A DNA stretch of 64,000 nucleotides, taken from positions 231,670 to 295,669 of the forward strand of contig CAJNDS010002748.1 of NCBI GenBank assembly GCA_905221605.1, read 5' to 3'. The notes under the pieces are model-generated. The model was not told the DNA's origin. It saw only the letters and a program-made list of their open reading frames with translations, and searched no databases. The number at the start of each line of letters is the position of its first letter. Position 1 is the stretch's first letter. This DNA comes from Symbiodinium natans (taxonomy: Eukaryota > Sar > Dinophyceae > Suessiales > Symbiodiniaceae). Positions 11,414-21,843 of this stretch are shown one piece after another. Both the position numbers and the translations under genes were made by a program.

Positions 11414-13135
11414 ATGTCGCAAGAGACAGTCTCCCCACAGAAGCGTCGAAGTGTAGACACAGATATGGAGACTGAGAGTGACTCAGAGACACAGGATGTA
11501 CTAGGTGATTGCAGGATTCATGTCAGGCCCGCGGCAATGAGGCTTTCCAATCATGTTCTCTGCACGTGACTGATGCAGCCTGCTCACAAGTCGTCTAAGT
11601 GACATGGAACTAGTGACTCAGCAGCTAGCACATTCCTGAAATTCGGCGCACAGCCATGGCCTCAGGGTCCCAGACAGGGGAGGAGAAGGTCGCGTTTTTT
11701 TGGGCGCCGCTGTCGCCCAAGACCTTGTCTGATGACGCGCGAGGCATGCGTGATGTCTACTTTCGAGGCTTCTTCAAGTGGCACCACGGGCGGCGCCGTG
11801 GCTGCCTTTTTTTTTTTTTTTTCTCAAGACAGCGCAATGGAAGTACTTACTGCCCCGGCACCTACCCATTGTTCCCTGTGCAGCTGCTCCCTCTGGGAGA
11901 CTCTGAAGGTATGCCAACGAGAAGGTTTGGATTGGTCGCACCCCGAGAGCCAAATTCTGGCAGGCGATGCCACTGGACGGGCCCGCATCTCCGATTCTGT
12001 GGCACGACGTCGTGGAGGGCGACGGTCTCCCAGAGCAGGGCTTCTAGGATTTAGTTTTGTATCAGTGTGAAGCATGTCTATTTTTGGTCAAACGAACTAC
12101 ACACGACCCGAAACATCTTCAAACTGTTTCCTGCAGCCAGCCCAGGCTGGCAGGTCTGGGTCGACAGGGCAGATCAGTGGGTGCCCTTCCCTTTCCGAGC
12201 TCAGTGGGTGACCGAAGCAGAGATCAGGGCCTCCAGACAGGCCCGTAAGGCTGGTTTCCAAGAAGAGCAGGCCAAAAAGCAGGAGGAGGAGGAGGTGCAG
12301 CCAAAGAAGAAGAGGGCCAAAGCATCCAGCTCGGAGGACGAGCAGCTGAAGACGTCCTGGGAGAGGATGGAGCAAGCGCAGAAGAGGAGCGCGGCTCAGC
12401 AGAAGGGCCACGCCTCTGGGAAAGGGGGTTTGGAGGCGTGCCCCGCCCCTGTGCGAGAGTCGGACGAACAGCGGGAGGTGGGGCCCTCGGGCGCAAGGCC
12501 GCCAACTCGGGAGGGGCCCAACCCTGCAAGTGTGGCCGTGCCGAAGCTGGAGGTGCAGGCCAAGCCCCCAGGACCAAAGCCACCAAAACGAAATGCATCA
12601 GCGCCAAAGCCAGCAGGGCCAAAGCCAGCAGGGAGGCCTGCAGCAGAACGAGCGGCGCCGCCTGCCGCGAAGGCAGAGGCTGCCGCGCTGGCGCCCGAGG
12701 ACGAGGCACGGTCGGTGCCTGTGGCTGCGGCCAAGAAGGCCAGCGCTGCTGAGGCTGCTCCTGGTGCCAAGGGCCGTGCGCGTGCTCGCAAAAAGGGTGC
12801 TGGGGCGAAGGCGAAAGCCCGAGAGAAATTTCAGCAGCAGCAGCAGCAGCGGAGGGCGATCAGCGTGGGTAGCAGCAGCGCTTCAGGAGGCTGGGGCTGG
12901 GGGGGCGGCTTCAGCGGGGGTTGGTTTGGTGGAGCTCAGGCACAGAGCGCCATCACAACGTCTTGATGCGGCTGTGGTGGCTGTGTGGATGAAGCACAAC
13001 CAGCCGCCCCAAGGCCAGCCCTCGCTGCCTGGACCTGGCCCGGGCCCGGGCTCAGCCACGCGGCACCAGGACATGGCCGAAGAGGAGGGTGAGGAGGAGG
13101 AGGTAGACGACGAGGTGGTGCTGGATGATCCGTAG
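11414..13135 (+). CDS. Probable multi-exon host gene, Lys/Glu/Ala-rich protein
   Basis: A possible first exon begins with ATG at 11414 (MSQETVSPQKRRSVDTDM, then an acidic Ser/Glu run to about 11493). A second Met-led stretch begins at 11656 (MASGSQTGEEKVAFFWAPL). The clearest exon starts after a TTTCCTGCAG acceptor-like site near 12135 and reads GWQVWVDRADQWVPFPF, then a charged coiled-coil-like run, KKKRAK, and a long Ala/Pro/Lys-rich low-complexity domain ending in poly-Gln and Gly-rich sequence near 12950. A change of frame then leads to RLDAAVVAVWMKHNQ and an acidic end (EEEGEEEEVDDEVV) with a stop at 13133-13135. Its role is unknown; basic and acidic tails suggest a nuclear protein. Splice sites are not proven. 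Confidence 0.4.
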
Positions 13136-14379
13136 GCCTTTCGCATGTCTCATTGGCCGAAGCGTTCCAGCGCTATGCCCAAAAAAGTCGCACTGCACTC
13201 TGCGCGGAGCTCCACAGTAACAGTCTCAGCTGCAAACATTCGCGCCGGCTGCTGTCTTCCTCCTGCTTTGCCAGGCGACCGTTCCATGTGTTTGGCCCAC
13301 ACCCCAGCTTGTTCGGAGCAACATCAAAGAACAGTACTCATATACTATGACCTTGCTTCCTTAACGCGTCGTTGTGTTGTCTTCGTATGGTGTGCCTGTG
13401 TGGTACAGAAAGGTTTTCGTTCCCTTGTCTTGTAGCTCCACAGCAGCAGACGAGCCTTTCCCACGACCTTGTGTGAACCGTGTCCATAGCTACGTCGACG
13501 CCCTCTGCTGCCTTCGTCTCTAAGGCTGAAGCCCGCGCACGTGTGCCAGTGTCAGCCACCTGCTCCTGCACCGTTGCCAGGCAGGATATCCGCAGCGAAC
13601 CTCAACAGGGCGCAGTGGTATCGTTGTTGCGGAGAGTCAGGAGAGCAAGGGAAGCCTGCTGTCGGCGGAGGTTGTTCCGGGGTGCTATAGTTATAGGGGC
13701 GACTCGTTGCGTGTTGCCCAGACCTTGGGGCCCTGTGTGTGAGGACTAAGGGGTGCTTGTTGACGGCCCATCCCTTGCCATTGCGCTGCGTTGGGGAAGA
13801 ACGCAGCGATAGCAGCCCCGAACTCCAGGTTTTAGGGCTGCAGGGGTGGGGTTGAGGTAATGCCAAAGAATACCCGTTCAAACTCAAGGGCGCAACAGGT
13901 TGTACGGCCCCAGGCCCCCGGAGCGTTCCAAAATGTCAAGACCCGGGGCTCCAGGAACCCACAGGGTCACAGAAGCCGTCAACTCGACGCACTAAGGGTT
14001 CGATGTGTTGACCCTTGGCCTCTGAGCCCTGAAGCTCACAACGCATCCCTGCAACCATTGTGCCTGGCGCGACGGTCAAGGGTTGCCAGGAGCTTCCATT
14101 GTCGGCATCCTCAAGTTTTCAGTCTGCATCCCCAATGGAGGTTATAGACAAGCAACCCTAAAACGAGCTAAAAGACGAGTAGTCCGTAGGGGGCCCTACG
14201 ACTGAAGCTCTCAACCGTTGACGCCCCACCCCCGTCGAACACGGTAGAGGGCTGTCTTGAGGGAGCGGGCCGTTTGGCTCGGCGCTCTCTGCTGTGGCTA
14301 TCTCAGTGTTAGGTGCTACCTCAAGGACCTTGGTCAGTGTGCAAGACAGTTTGCGAGGGTCATTGACGTTTTCGGGCTT
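13136..14379. other. No gene recognised
   Basis: Short frames only. A ~70-bp exon-like word at about 13521-13590 (KAEARARVPVSATC in one frame) has a diverged relative at about 15490-15550, so this stretch may hold remnants of duplicated exons. Nothing else is assignable. Confidence 0.45.
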
Positions 14380-15270
14380 CTTTGGTTATTGGCTCAAATG
14401 GAAAGCAGTCCTGTACGCGTCACAAAGCGACTTTGGAGGCTTGCCCCAGTCAGGATGGGCAATTGTTACTGCTGTTTGCCCCTCTGGAAGCACGCGCCCC
14501 ACACGGCCGCAGCAGCAGAGGCTCCATGCAGAGAACTCTCACAGTGGCAGAACAGTCACACATAGGCACTCTGCCAGGCTCCGTGTGCAGACCGGTCTGG
14601 GACCTCGCCGCCACCCATGCCGAGCACACTGTGGGTTGCCAGAGATGGCAAGCAGTTTGGCGCTGATTATGCATGGCTTTGTAGTCTTCGCTGGAACTGC
14701 CCCGAAAGTGTTGTTGCGGCGGGGTGGGCAGGGTTTTCTGAAAGATTGAAGCAGCTTGAGGCACTACCATGCGCACAGCGCGTGCAGTGGGATCCGGCAG
14801 AATTCCACCTATGATATTCGTGTCCGTAAGAGGCACGGTAAGCCGGCAAAACTCAACGCAGCGTACGGGTTTGGCTGTCATGTCTGTCGTACCCTGTCAG
14901 ATGTTGGAAGTGCTTCCCACATGACGCGGCTGCGGAGGAGAGCTGGTGTGAGTGGCTGGAGATCAAGGCCGCGGCATGTCGAATCATGCCAAACTCGGAC
15001 CCTAACACCCACACCGTGAAAGCCGGAACCTTGATACTGGGATCCCAACAAGCCGAATGGCAAGGACGACGCGGACAGGTGGGACGACAGCGCTAGTCAC
15101 GTGACGGCCGCGGCGTAAGTGCTGGGTAGATTTTCCGCGGGGTAGGCGGCTTGCCCCACCCTGTGTTATATAGTAAGTGGACTTGCTCGAATGCTTTCCC
15201 CGGCAGCTAAAAGAGACGTCCGCAGAGCATTATCTTCAAGGATGTTCTTCGGGCGAAGCAGGTCCTGCGT
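14380..15270. repeat. Diverged ~0.9-kb segmental duplication, copy 1
   Basis: This segment is recognisably similar to 20263-21250 in the same orientation. Shared landmarks, in order, include CCTGTACGCGT, GATGGGCAATTG, TGCTGTTTGCCCCT, CTGTGGGTTGCCAGAGA, AGGACGACGCGGACA and GGCTTGCCCCACCCTGT. Indels and many substitutions separate the copies. No protein domain is recognised in either copy; they may be upstream regions of duplicated genes. Confidence 0.75.
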
Positions 15271-16385
15271 CAGAGAAGTACAGGGAGTTGCAAAGCCTAC
15301 TGCGCACGGTGTCTTGCGGGATTGCCCGAAGGCCACGATAGGTCCCGAAGCTGGCCTGCCAGATCGGTCCGTGTGGTTTGCAGTCTAGACGCTCTAAGCT
15401 TCCTGAAACCCAAATCTTTTCGACGTCGGGACAGTGTTGTCAAGGTAATCCTGCGTTCTCCACATCTAAAGCCTCGGGTCGCTAAAGCTGAAGCCCCAGC
15501 GGGAGGACGAGTGTCAGCCACCGGCTGCGGCGCCGTTGGTAGGCAGGGCCTTTGCGCTATGCAGGTGAATCCCAGCATTCCTCAATTCTAACTGGCACGC
15601 GGGCGCGTGCTGGCTCCGTGTGTAATGTGAGGACGGAAGAGCCTGGCGACACTCCTCCCTCCCCCGCGCCCCGTCACCTCGCGACACTAACTCCGTTTGA
15701 ACCACAACAGTTGAGATCCTGAACCGGGGGACGTAGGCCCTCGCGTGTGCCCAGGCCAATCGCAGAAGCTACGGAATCGCCAATGCCTCACGTCGAGTCG
15801 TCACGGAGGCGGGGTGCCGGGGTGCGGGGTCGAGGGTTCCAGGTCCAGGGTTTGGTGTTTGCGTTGTACTGCCGGGTACTAGTCCGAGGATTCGGCTGAC
15901 GTTCCGGCTTCTCCATGCTTTTCTTGAGGTGGCAGCCATTTGCGCTAAGACAGCTTAGACAGCTAATGCAGCTTATGCGGCACCTTGGCGAATCTCATTC
16001 CCAGCATCTAACCCTATCCCGACATGGAAGTCGGTCAGTGCAATGTGGGGCCAGATTGTAAATTGTGTAAGTGCGCTCCCAAGATCCCAAACTCCAGAGC
16101 AGCAGCCTTGGGTGCGCGTGGCCGGACTGTTTCGGTGGCTTGCCCCTGCAGCCCGGCTGCGGCTTCCGTGCTATGGCGGGCAGCATCCGCGCGGACAACA
16201 TGCGGGCGGACCTGGGGGCCCAAACGCTGTGTCCGCAACTCGTCAGCGTGCTCCATGACCAGAATGACACGTTTCGTTTGGCCCCGGCCGTGCAGCTGCG
16301 CTGGCCTGTGCCTTGGTCGATCTAGCACTTCTGGTTCTACTGTGTGGTTCGGTTGTGATTCGATGGCCGGCATCCGCAGGGGAAC
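15271..16385. other. No gene assigned; possible 5' exons of the next gene
   Basis: A Cys-rich start (MEVGQCNVGPDCKLCKC) occurs at 16024 and could be a first exon of the gene that follows. The rest has only short open frames and a diverged copy of the 13.5-kb exon-like word at about 15490-15550. No motif is decisive. Confidence 0.35.
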
Positions 16386-18443
16386 TTGAAGATGTACAGC
16401 GAACAGAAGTGGGAGGAGTACCAGGCCTTGGCGGCTGAGCACGACGTGAAGCTCACCCTCAAGGGGCGCGCCGATCCAAGGTGCCTGTCCAGAACCTTCC
16501 GAAAGCCCAAGTTTGTTGTGTCTGCTTTCCGCGTTTTCTTGCGTGTGCTCCGTCATTCTGTGTCCCGGAGGCGTCCACAACGGCACAATCAGCTGACAGT
16601 CAAGGGCCAGGAATGGAAGGCCGTATTGTCGGTGCTTTTGGTGGAGCTGGAAGCCTCGGGTTTGAACTGGGCAGAGCATGGTCTGGAAAGTCTACCTGGC
16701 CTGCTGCCCCAGCTGAGCGAGCAGGTCGCGAACGCAGCGGGATCTGGCGATGCGCAGCCCGAACGCGCCTGCCAGCTGGACGAAGGTGAGGCGGCCACTG
16801 CTGACCGCGACCCTGGCGCCGCCGCCGAGCAGACGCGGGCCTGGAGTTCGGCTCCAGTGCATGGGTTGTGAGGGCACAACGTGGGGTTCCGGGTCTACAG
16901 TCCAAACCGGGCATGTGCGGTGCCATGCTCAGTCCCCTGAGGCCTCGAGCAGCATGCCCTCGCAGTGCTCAGAGCCGACGGCCGCGGGCCGCACGGACGT
17001 CGCCGAGGCCGACAGTGTCGACCACGACCAGGTCAGCTCACGACGCAGGGGAGTTGTTCGGGCTTCGGGTCGTGGTGCTTTGTGTCGCGCTGTGTCGATG
17101 TTTGACGTGCGTTCCCGACTCCCTGCAGGCTTCGAGCAGCGTGCCGACGCAACGTCCTGAGTCGACGCAGGGCCCGGAGGATATATGGACGCTACCCCGC
17201 CTCGTGGATCTGGTTGAGGCCGCGTTTCACGTACAGCATGCTGCCGGGCTGCCAGAGGACATCGTAGAGCAGTTTTCGCGAGCAGCGAACGGGTTGAGGG
17301 AGCGGTTCGGTGGCATGCCCCGCCGCTCCACTCCGGGTCGTCAGCAGGCAACGACGGTTCGCGCGCTGTACTTGTGCACTGCGTGCGTGTGGCGACACGC
17401 GCAGTTGTTGCCGGCAATGTTTTTCAATGCCATTTTGCTGTGTCACTGGCGGATGCAGAGCCAGGCGAACCTCAGTTTATGTTGGTCACTTGTCCTGGCG
17501 GCCGATGGGCAGACCGGCCCGACTTTGGAGGCGCTCGTTATCCTGCGGCCGTTGTTTGAAGCTGCGAAGATCGAGGTGCTACTGGCCTTTGCGGACCTGA
17601 GTCCAACGGCGGGTTTCTTCCACATGTCGTGGGCGCGCCGTGGACGAAAGTTTTGTAAGCATTACTGTAATGGAAGGAGTATCTTTCAAAGGGCTTTTTT
17701 GAGCTTCTTCCGCATGTTTTAGATGGGATCTGCTCGGAGGGTCTAGATCCCAGAAGTCGTGCAAGGCTGATCCCGTAGTATATGGGTTGTCTGTTTGAGG
17801 TGCTCGGGCGGCGTTTTTCTGTTTGGTTCTCCTGCGTTCTTTTGACGACCAAGGAAGAACAGTTCCCATCGACTCGCTGCCGATCACGCCGTTGCACTTG
17901 GGCGCCCGGCCGAAGCCACGGTGCTGTGCAACTTGGACGCGGACAATCTGGTGGGCGAGCAGTTTCTGGACTGCACGCTGGAGGCGTTTCACGCGTCTGG
18001 ACTCCTAGCTCTCCACGCCAGAGGCATCGAAGCAGCCACTACGGGGCGTGTGCTGGTCAGGCTGAGTGTCTGGCCGGCCCTCAACGGCTACGACCAGGCT
18101 CGACACTCGAAAATTGCAGCATGTTGTCGAGAGTGCATAAGGTTTAGCGTGTGTGGTTAGGGTCTAGGGCTCGCGATTTAGGGTTTAGGGTGCAGGGCTT
18201 GCATTAGCTCCCAGGAGGCGGACACGTGGGGGTCAGGCTACCAAGATGTCGATCTCTTGCATCGGGTGAAGACCCTTGGCCGCGTGGAGCTGCTCCGTCG
18301 AGCGGATGGCCACCGAACAACGGGCTATGCGTTGCCCAACGATCCAAAGAATCAGAAGAAGGATCGGTCCTCTGCGAAGATCGTGCATGTCCAGAACGTC
18401 CCGACGGGCAAGGCCTTGACCTGGGGGCAGAGTCTTGTCGTGT
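16386..18443 (+). CDS. Probable multi-exon glycosyltransferase-like host gene
   Basis: Coding-like stretches on the plus strand, separated by short introns, build a GT-A-like protein. One runs from an AG acceptor at 17127-17128 to about 17655 (DIWTLPRLVDLVEAAFH ... TACVWRHAQLLPAMFFNAIL ... ADLSPTAGFFHMSWA) and stops before a GTAAGC donor-like site. The next, about 17870-18102, reads VLCNLDADNLVGEQFL, a DxD-type metal and sugar-nucleotide motif. After an intron of about 110 bp with TTTAGGG-like words, 18215-18443 reads GSGYQDVDLLHRVKTLGR, matching the GxGxxDxD region after the acceptor site in GT2/GT7-type enzymes. Upstream pieces (16386-16785, 16950-17032) are less certain. Exon joins, the start and activity are inferred; one frame change near 17480 may mean a missed intron or decay. 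Confidence 0.5.
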
Positions 18444-20262
18444 AGCAGCATCTCATCCCCAAACTTTCATCCGTAAACCCGAGACCCTAATCTGTAGACG
18501 TGGAGTTGTGGCGCTCGAGTTGCTGTGACGGCTACCGAGGATGAATTCTCGGAACATGGAGGTCATGTCGCAGAAGCTGCTACGGGGCCACGTCCGCCGA
18601 AACGGTGGCAGTAGTCTTGGCTGGCCGCTCACGAGCGTCGACTTGCAGTGTGACGAGACGATGAGACGGCTTATCCAGGACGGACCTGCGCAATTTTTGC
18701 AGCTTCCGGCGCCTGCTACGGCATGAGGCGGCTTGGGGGTGAAGGTTTCCGGCTAAGAGTCCAGGGTTCCTGGTCAAGGGTTTGGGGTTAAGGAATCGGG
18801 TCTAGGGTTTGCGGGTTTAGCGTTGAACGTTTAGAGTTTGTAGGCGTTCAGGGAGACGGTGGCTTGCCCTCTCTTGCCGTAGGAGTCCGTCTAGCCGTGA
18901 ACGGCGCGAGCTGACGTGAAAAAATGGTGGCCTAGTGCAGAACCAGAACAGATATTTCTGCGTCCTTCGGAGTTGCGTAGGAGTTTTGAACATGTGTGTT
19001 CTCGTTGGGGCGAGCTTTCTGCTGCTGAACACCTCGTTCGAGTCTCCTATGCCGTTTGCTAAATTGCATACCCGGTATGCGGGTGTACATGTGCTGTTTG
19101 CAGAGCACAATAGTGTGGAGTCATCCCGCACCCATATTCCTTCAAACCCAAGGATGCGTACATCCGCGAGTCGTAAGTTTTTCCACGCCGTCCCCTGAAG
19201 ATTTATGGGACCACCGCTACCTCAGCTACGGGGGTTGAGCCTGGTTCGTGGCCCGGCTGTTTGAAGAGCAACGGAAACATGTCGGCTGAAGCTTGATATA
19301 ACGGTGGGATAGCAAATCCATTTCACGTATTTTGACTCAGTAGTTCTTTGGCTGGCAGGTCGCAGCTCAGCGCCTCCGCTCTGAACGCTTCAGGTGCAGT
19401 CTGACGCACCACCCTGAGACGCTAGAGGGTGCAGGTGTGTCGGCTGATACTTGTAATATGGGGCGCAGTAGCCTCTATGTAGCGGAGTGAACAGGAAGCC
19501 AGCCATGTATGGTGCTTGGGCGAGCGTACTAGTTGTGGCTGCAGTTCTTGCTGGAAAGTTATGAGGTTGGACATCAGGAGCATGCAGCCATTCCAATCCT
19601 GTATGTTCTTCGACTTTCTGCTGCCATGCGCGCCTACCAGTCCGACCGCGCACTGGTAAACTGACCCAAAAGCAAAAGCGCGCAGCGTGCGCGCGCTTGA
19701 CGGGTGTTTCCTCGAGGTGTAGGACCTAGGGTTTCGCGTTCACAGTTGGGGTTGAGTTGGAACGTCGACGCTGTTTCTTTACTCTGCGGGGTATTCTCGT
19801 CTCCGATCCTTGTTGCTGGGCTGTTGGTGTAGGGTTCAGGGCCTCCCAAATACGTCCGCGACTCGCAGCTTCAACTGACTCCAACCCTAGGTCCTAGAGC
19901 GAACCCAACAACTCCCAAGAACCAAAGTCCGAAACGTGAAAGTATGTTTGAATCGAAGAAATGCAGCCGGAATATCCCTTGAAGTTTCCAGGCGCCAGCG
20001 CAGCTGCTGCGTCGGCTGCCGCGCCCGAGCGTTCCCAGGAGCCTCCGTTGTCGGGACTCGCAGCCCGCAACCCTTGCATCTTGAAACACCTAACCCTGCA
20101 AGGAGTGCAACAGGCGGATAGCGGGAGGGGCGGGAGGTCCCACGACTTGAGACGTCGGCTAGTGTGCAGGACTGGCTGCGCGGCGCATCGGTCGTCTGGA
20201 TTTAATGGCTACACTCTCCAAACTGTGTAACAACCGTTAGTTCCACAGGCATCTTTCCTCGT
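18444..20262. other. No gene recognised; weak telomere-like words
   Basis: A Met-led frame at 18541-18726 could be a last exon of the preceding gene but has no motif. GGTTTAGGGT-like words are scattered near 18770-18840. The remainder is unassigned GC-rich sequence with an Ala-rich exon-like stretch near 19990-20060. Confidence 0.45.
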
Positions 20263-21250
20263 CTATGTGCATTGGCTCAGAGGAGAAGCATTCCTGTACG
20301 CGTAACACAGTGACCTTGGAGGCGTGCCCCGGTCACGATGGGCAATTGCTACTGCTGTTTGCCCCTGCCGCGGAGCTCGATGGAGAGACCGAACGCGGAT
20401 ACAGCAGCAGCAGAGGCTTCATGCGGCCAAAAATTCGACCCGACTAAACCCGACACCGTCGATAGCCTGTGCAAAAGCAGTGTGCCAGGCCCAGTCCGAG
20501 GCCTCGCCGCCACCGTTGCCGTGCAAGCTGTGGGTTGCCAGAGACGGCAAGCATTCTGGTGGTTAATAAGCATGGATCTCTTGCATCTGTTTGGCGTTGT
20601 TTTGAAAGTGTGGCATCCGCACAGCAGAAGTAGGGTTCTCTGAAAGCTTTAGACCCCTCCAGGCATTACCATGCGCACGGCGGTTGCAGTGGAATTCGGC
20701 AGAATCCCACGGACGATGTTCGTGTCCGTAAGAGGTGTGGGAAGCGGCCAAAATTCAACGAAGCTCATCGGTTTACGTTTTGGGGCTGTCGTACCCTGAC
20801 AGGTGTTACAAATGTTTCCCGTCGTCTTCCTGGGACACAGCTGCGGAAGAGAGCTGGGGTGAGTGGCTGGAGATCAAGGCCGTGGAGTGTTTGCTTGCAC
20901 GAAACTTGAACTCTAAGACCCCAAGCCCGAGTGCCGGAACCTCGATTCTGGGACCCCGCGAAGCCGAATAACGAGGACGACGCGGACACCAAGGACGACG
21001 TCGTGGGTGAGGTGACGGCAGCGACGATGGACGGCGCCGCTGGTGAGGTGACGGCAGCGGCGTAGGTGCCGGGTTTTTTTTGTCCCCAAGGGGTAGGTGG
21101 CCTGCCCCACCCTGTTTGTACAGCGCAGCGGATCTGCTTCAAGGTTGTTTCCGGCCGGAGTAGTGAACATGAGTAAACGAAGACCGTGCGTAACAGCATC
21201 CTCGAGCATTTGTTTCGGGCAAAGCAGCATCCGTGCCACAGAAACGCAAG
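20263..21250. repeat. Diverged ~0.9-kb segmental duplication, copy 2
   Basis: Same orientation and same order of landmarks as 14380-15270. This copy carries an internal near-duplication around 21000-21060 (GGTGAGGTGACGGCAGC occurs twice). The copies lie about 5.9 kb apart. Confidence 0.75.
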
Positions 21251-21606
21251 TGAGGAAAGCCCGCTGTCAAGATTGGCGGTGTTTTGTAGTCTCTACGCCT
21301 CGAGCCTTGAACCTCTAGGACCTCAATCGTGTCGAACAGGCTAAGGCCTCTAGCCTGTCCTAGCCTGTCCACTGTATAGCAACCTTAGTTTTTGGCCTTC
21401 GTGTTCCGGATTTAGAGTGTTGCGTTTCAGATTCAGAACTCGTGACTACGCTTCGATGTCCCTGAATGCAGACCCTGCGCAGAAACGAGTCTCAGTTTGC
21501 GAGCAGCACTGCAGGCCCCAGGTTTGGCAGGCAAGCAGTCGGCCGTAGTTGATGGGTTCAAGGTCACGCTCTAGAGTTTCAGGGTTCGGTCCAGTGAGCT
21601 CTCAGC

Positions 21607-21843
21607 ATGTTGGTTCCCGCAATGTCGAGCAGTGCAGAAGAGAGCGAGACGGTAACCGACGCGGAGCTGCTAGCCATCCGCGAGCAGGTGCTGGGATTGC
21701 CGGCCCAGCAGCAAGATCTGCTAATGCGGCTGCTTCGCCTGCCTCCGCAGCAGCAGAACGCCTTCTCAAGAGGTCCTCAAGAGGCTTCCAAGAGGTTCAG
21801 AGAGGCTTTGAGCCTTGTCAACCCGCTTAATATATATAGGTAG
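21607..21843 (+). CDS. Short ORF running into the 87-bp array
   Basis: From the second Met (21622) the frame reads MSSSAEESETVTDAELLAIR and a Gln/Leu-rich helix (LPAQQQDLLMRLLRLPPQQQ), then enters the first minisatellite unit and stops. The first ~45 residues look like a genuine host exon, with normal composition and an acidic N-terminus. The repeat-encoded tail is probably intronic or acquired by array expansion. I do not recognise a family. If a splice donor lies near the CAG run at about 21750, the array would sit in an intron. Confidence 0.4.
   Translation: MLVPAMSSSAEESETVTDAELLAIREQVLGLPAQQQDLLMRLLRLPPQQQNAFSRGPQEASKRFREALSLVNPLNIYR

Noticed and set aside
14388-14400. ATTGGCTCAAATG resembling the end of the dinoflagellate spliced leader (also near 20270)
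   Set aside because: Only the TTGGCTCA core matches; the rest of the leader is missing, and both sites lie in a duplicated segment.
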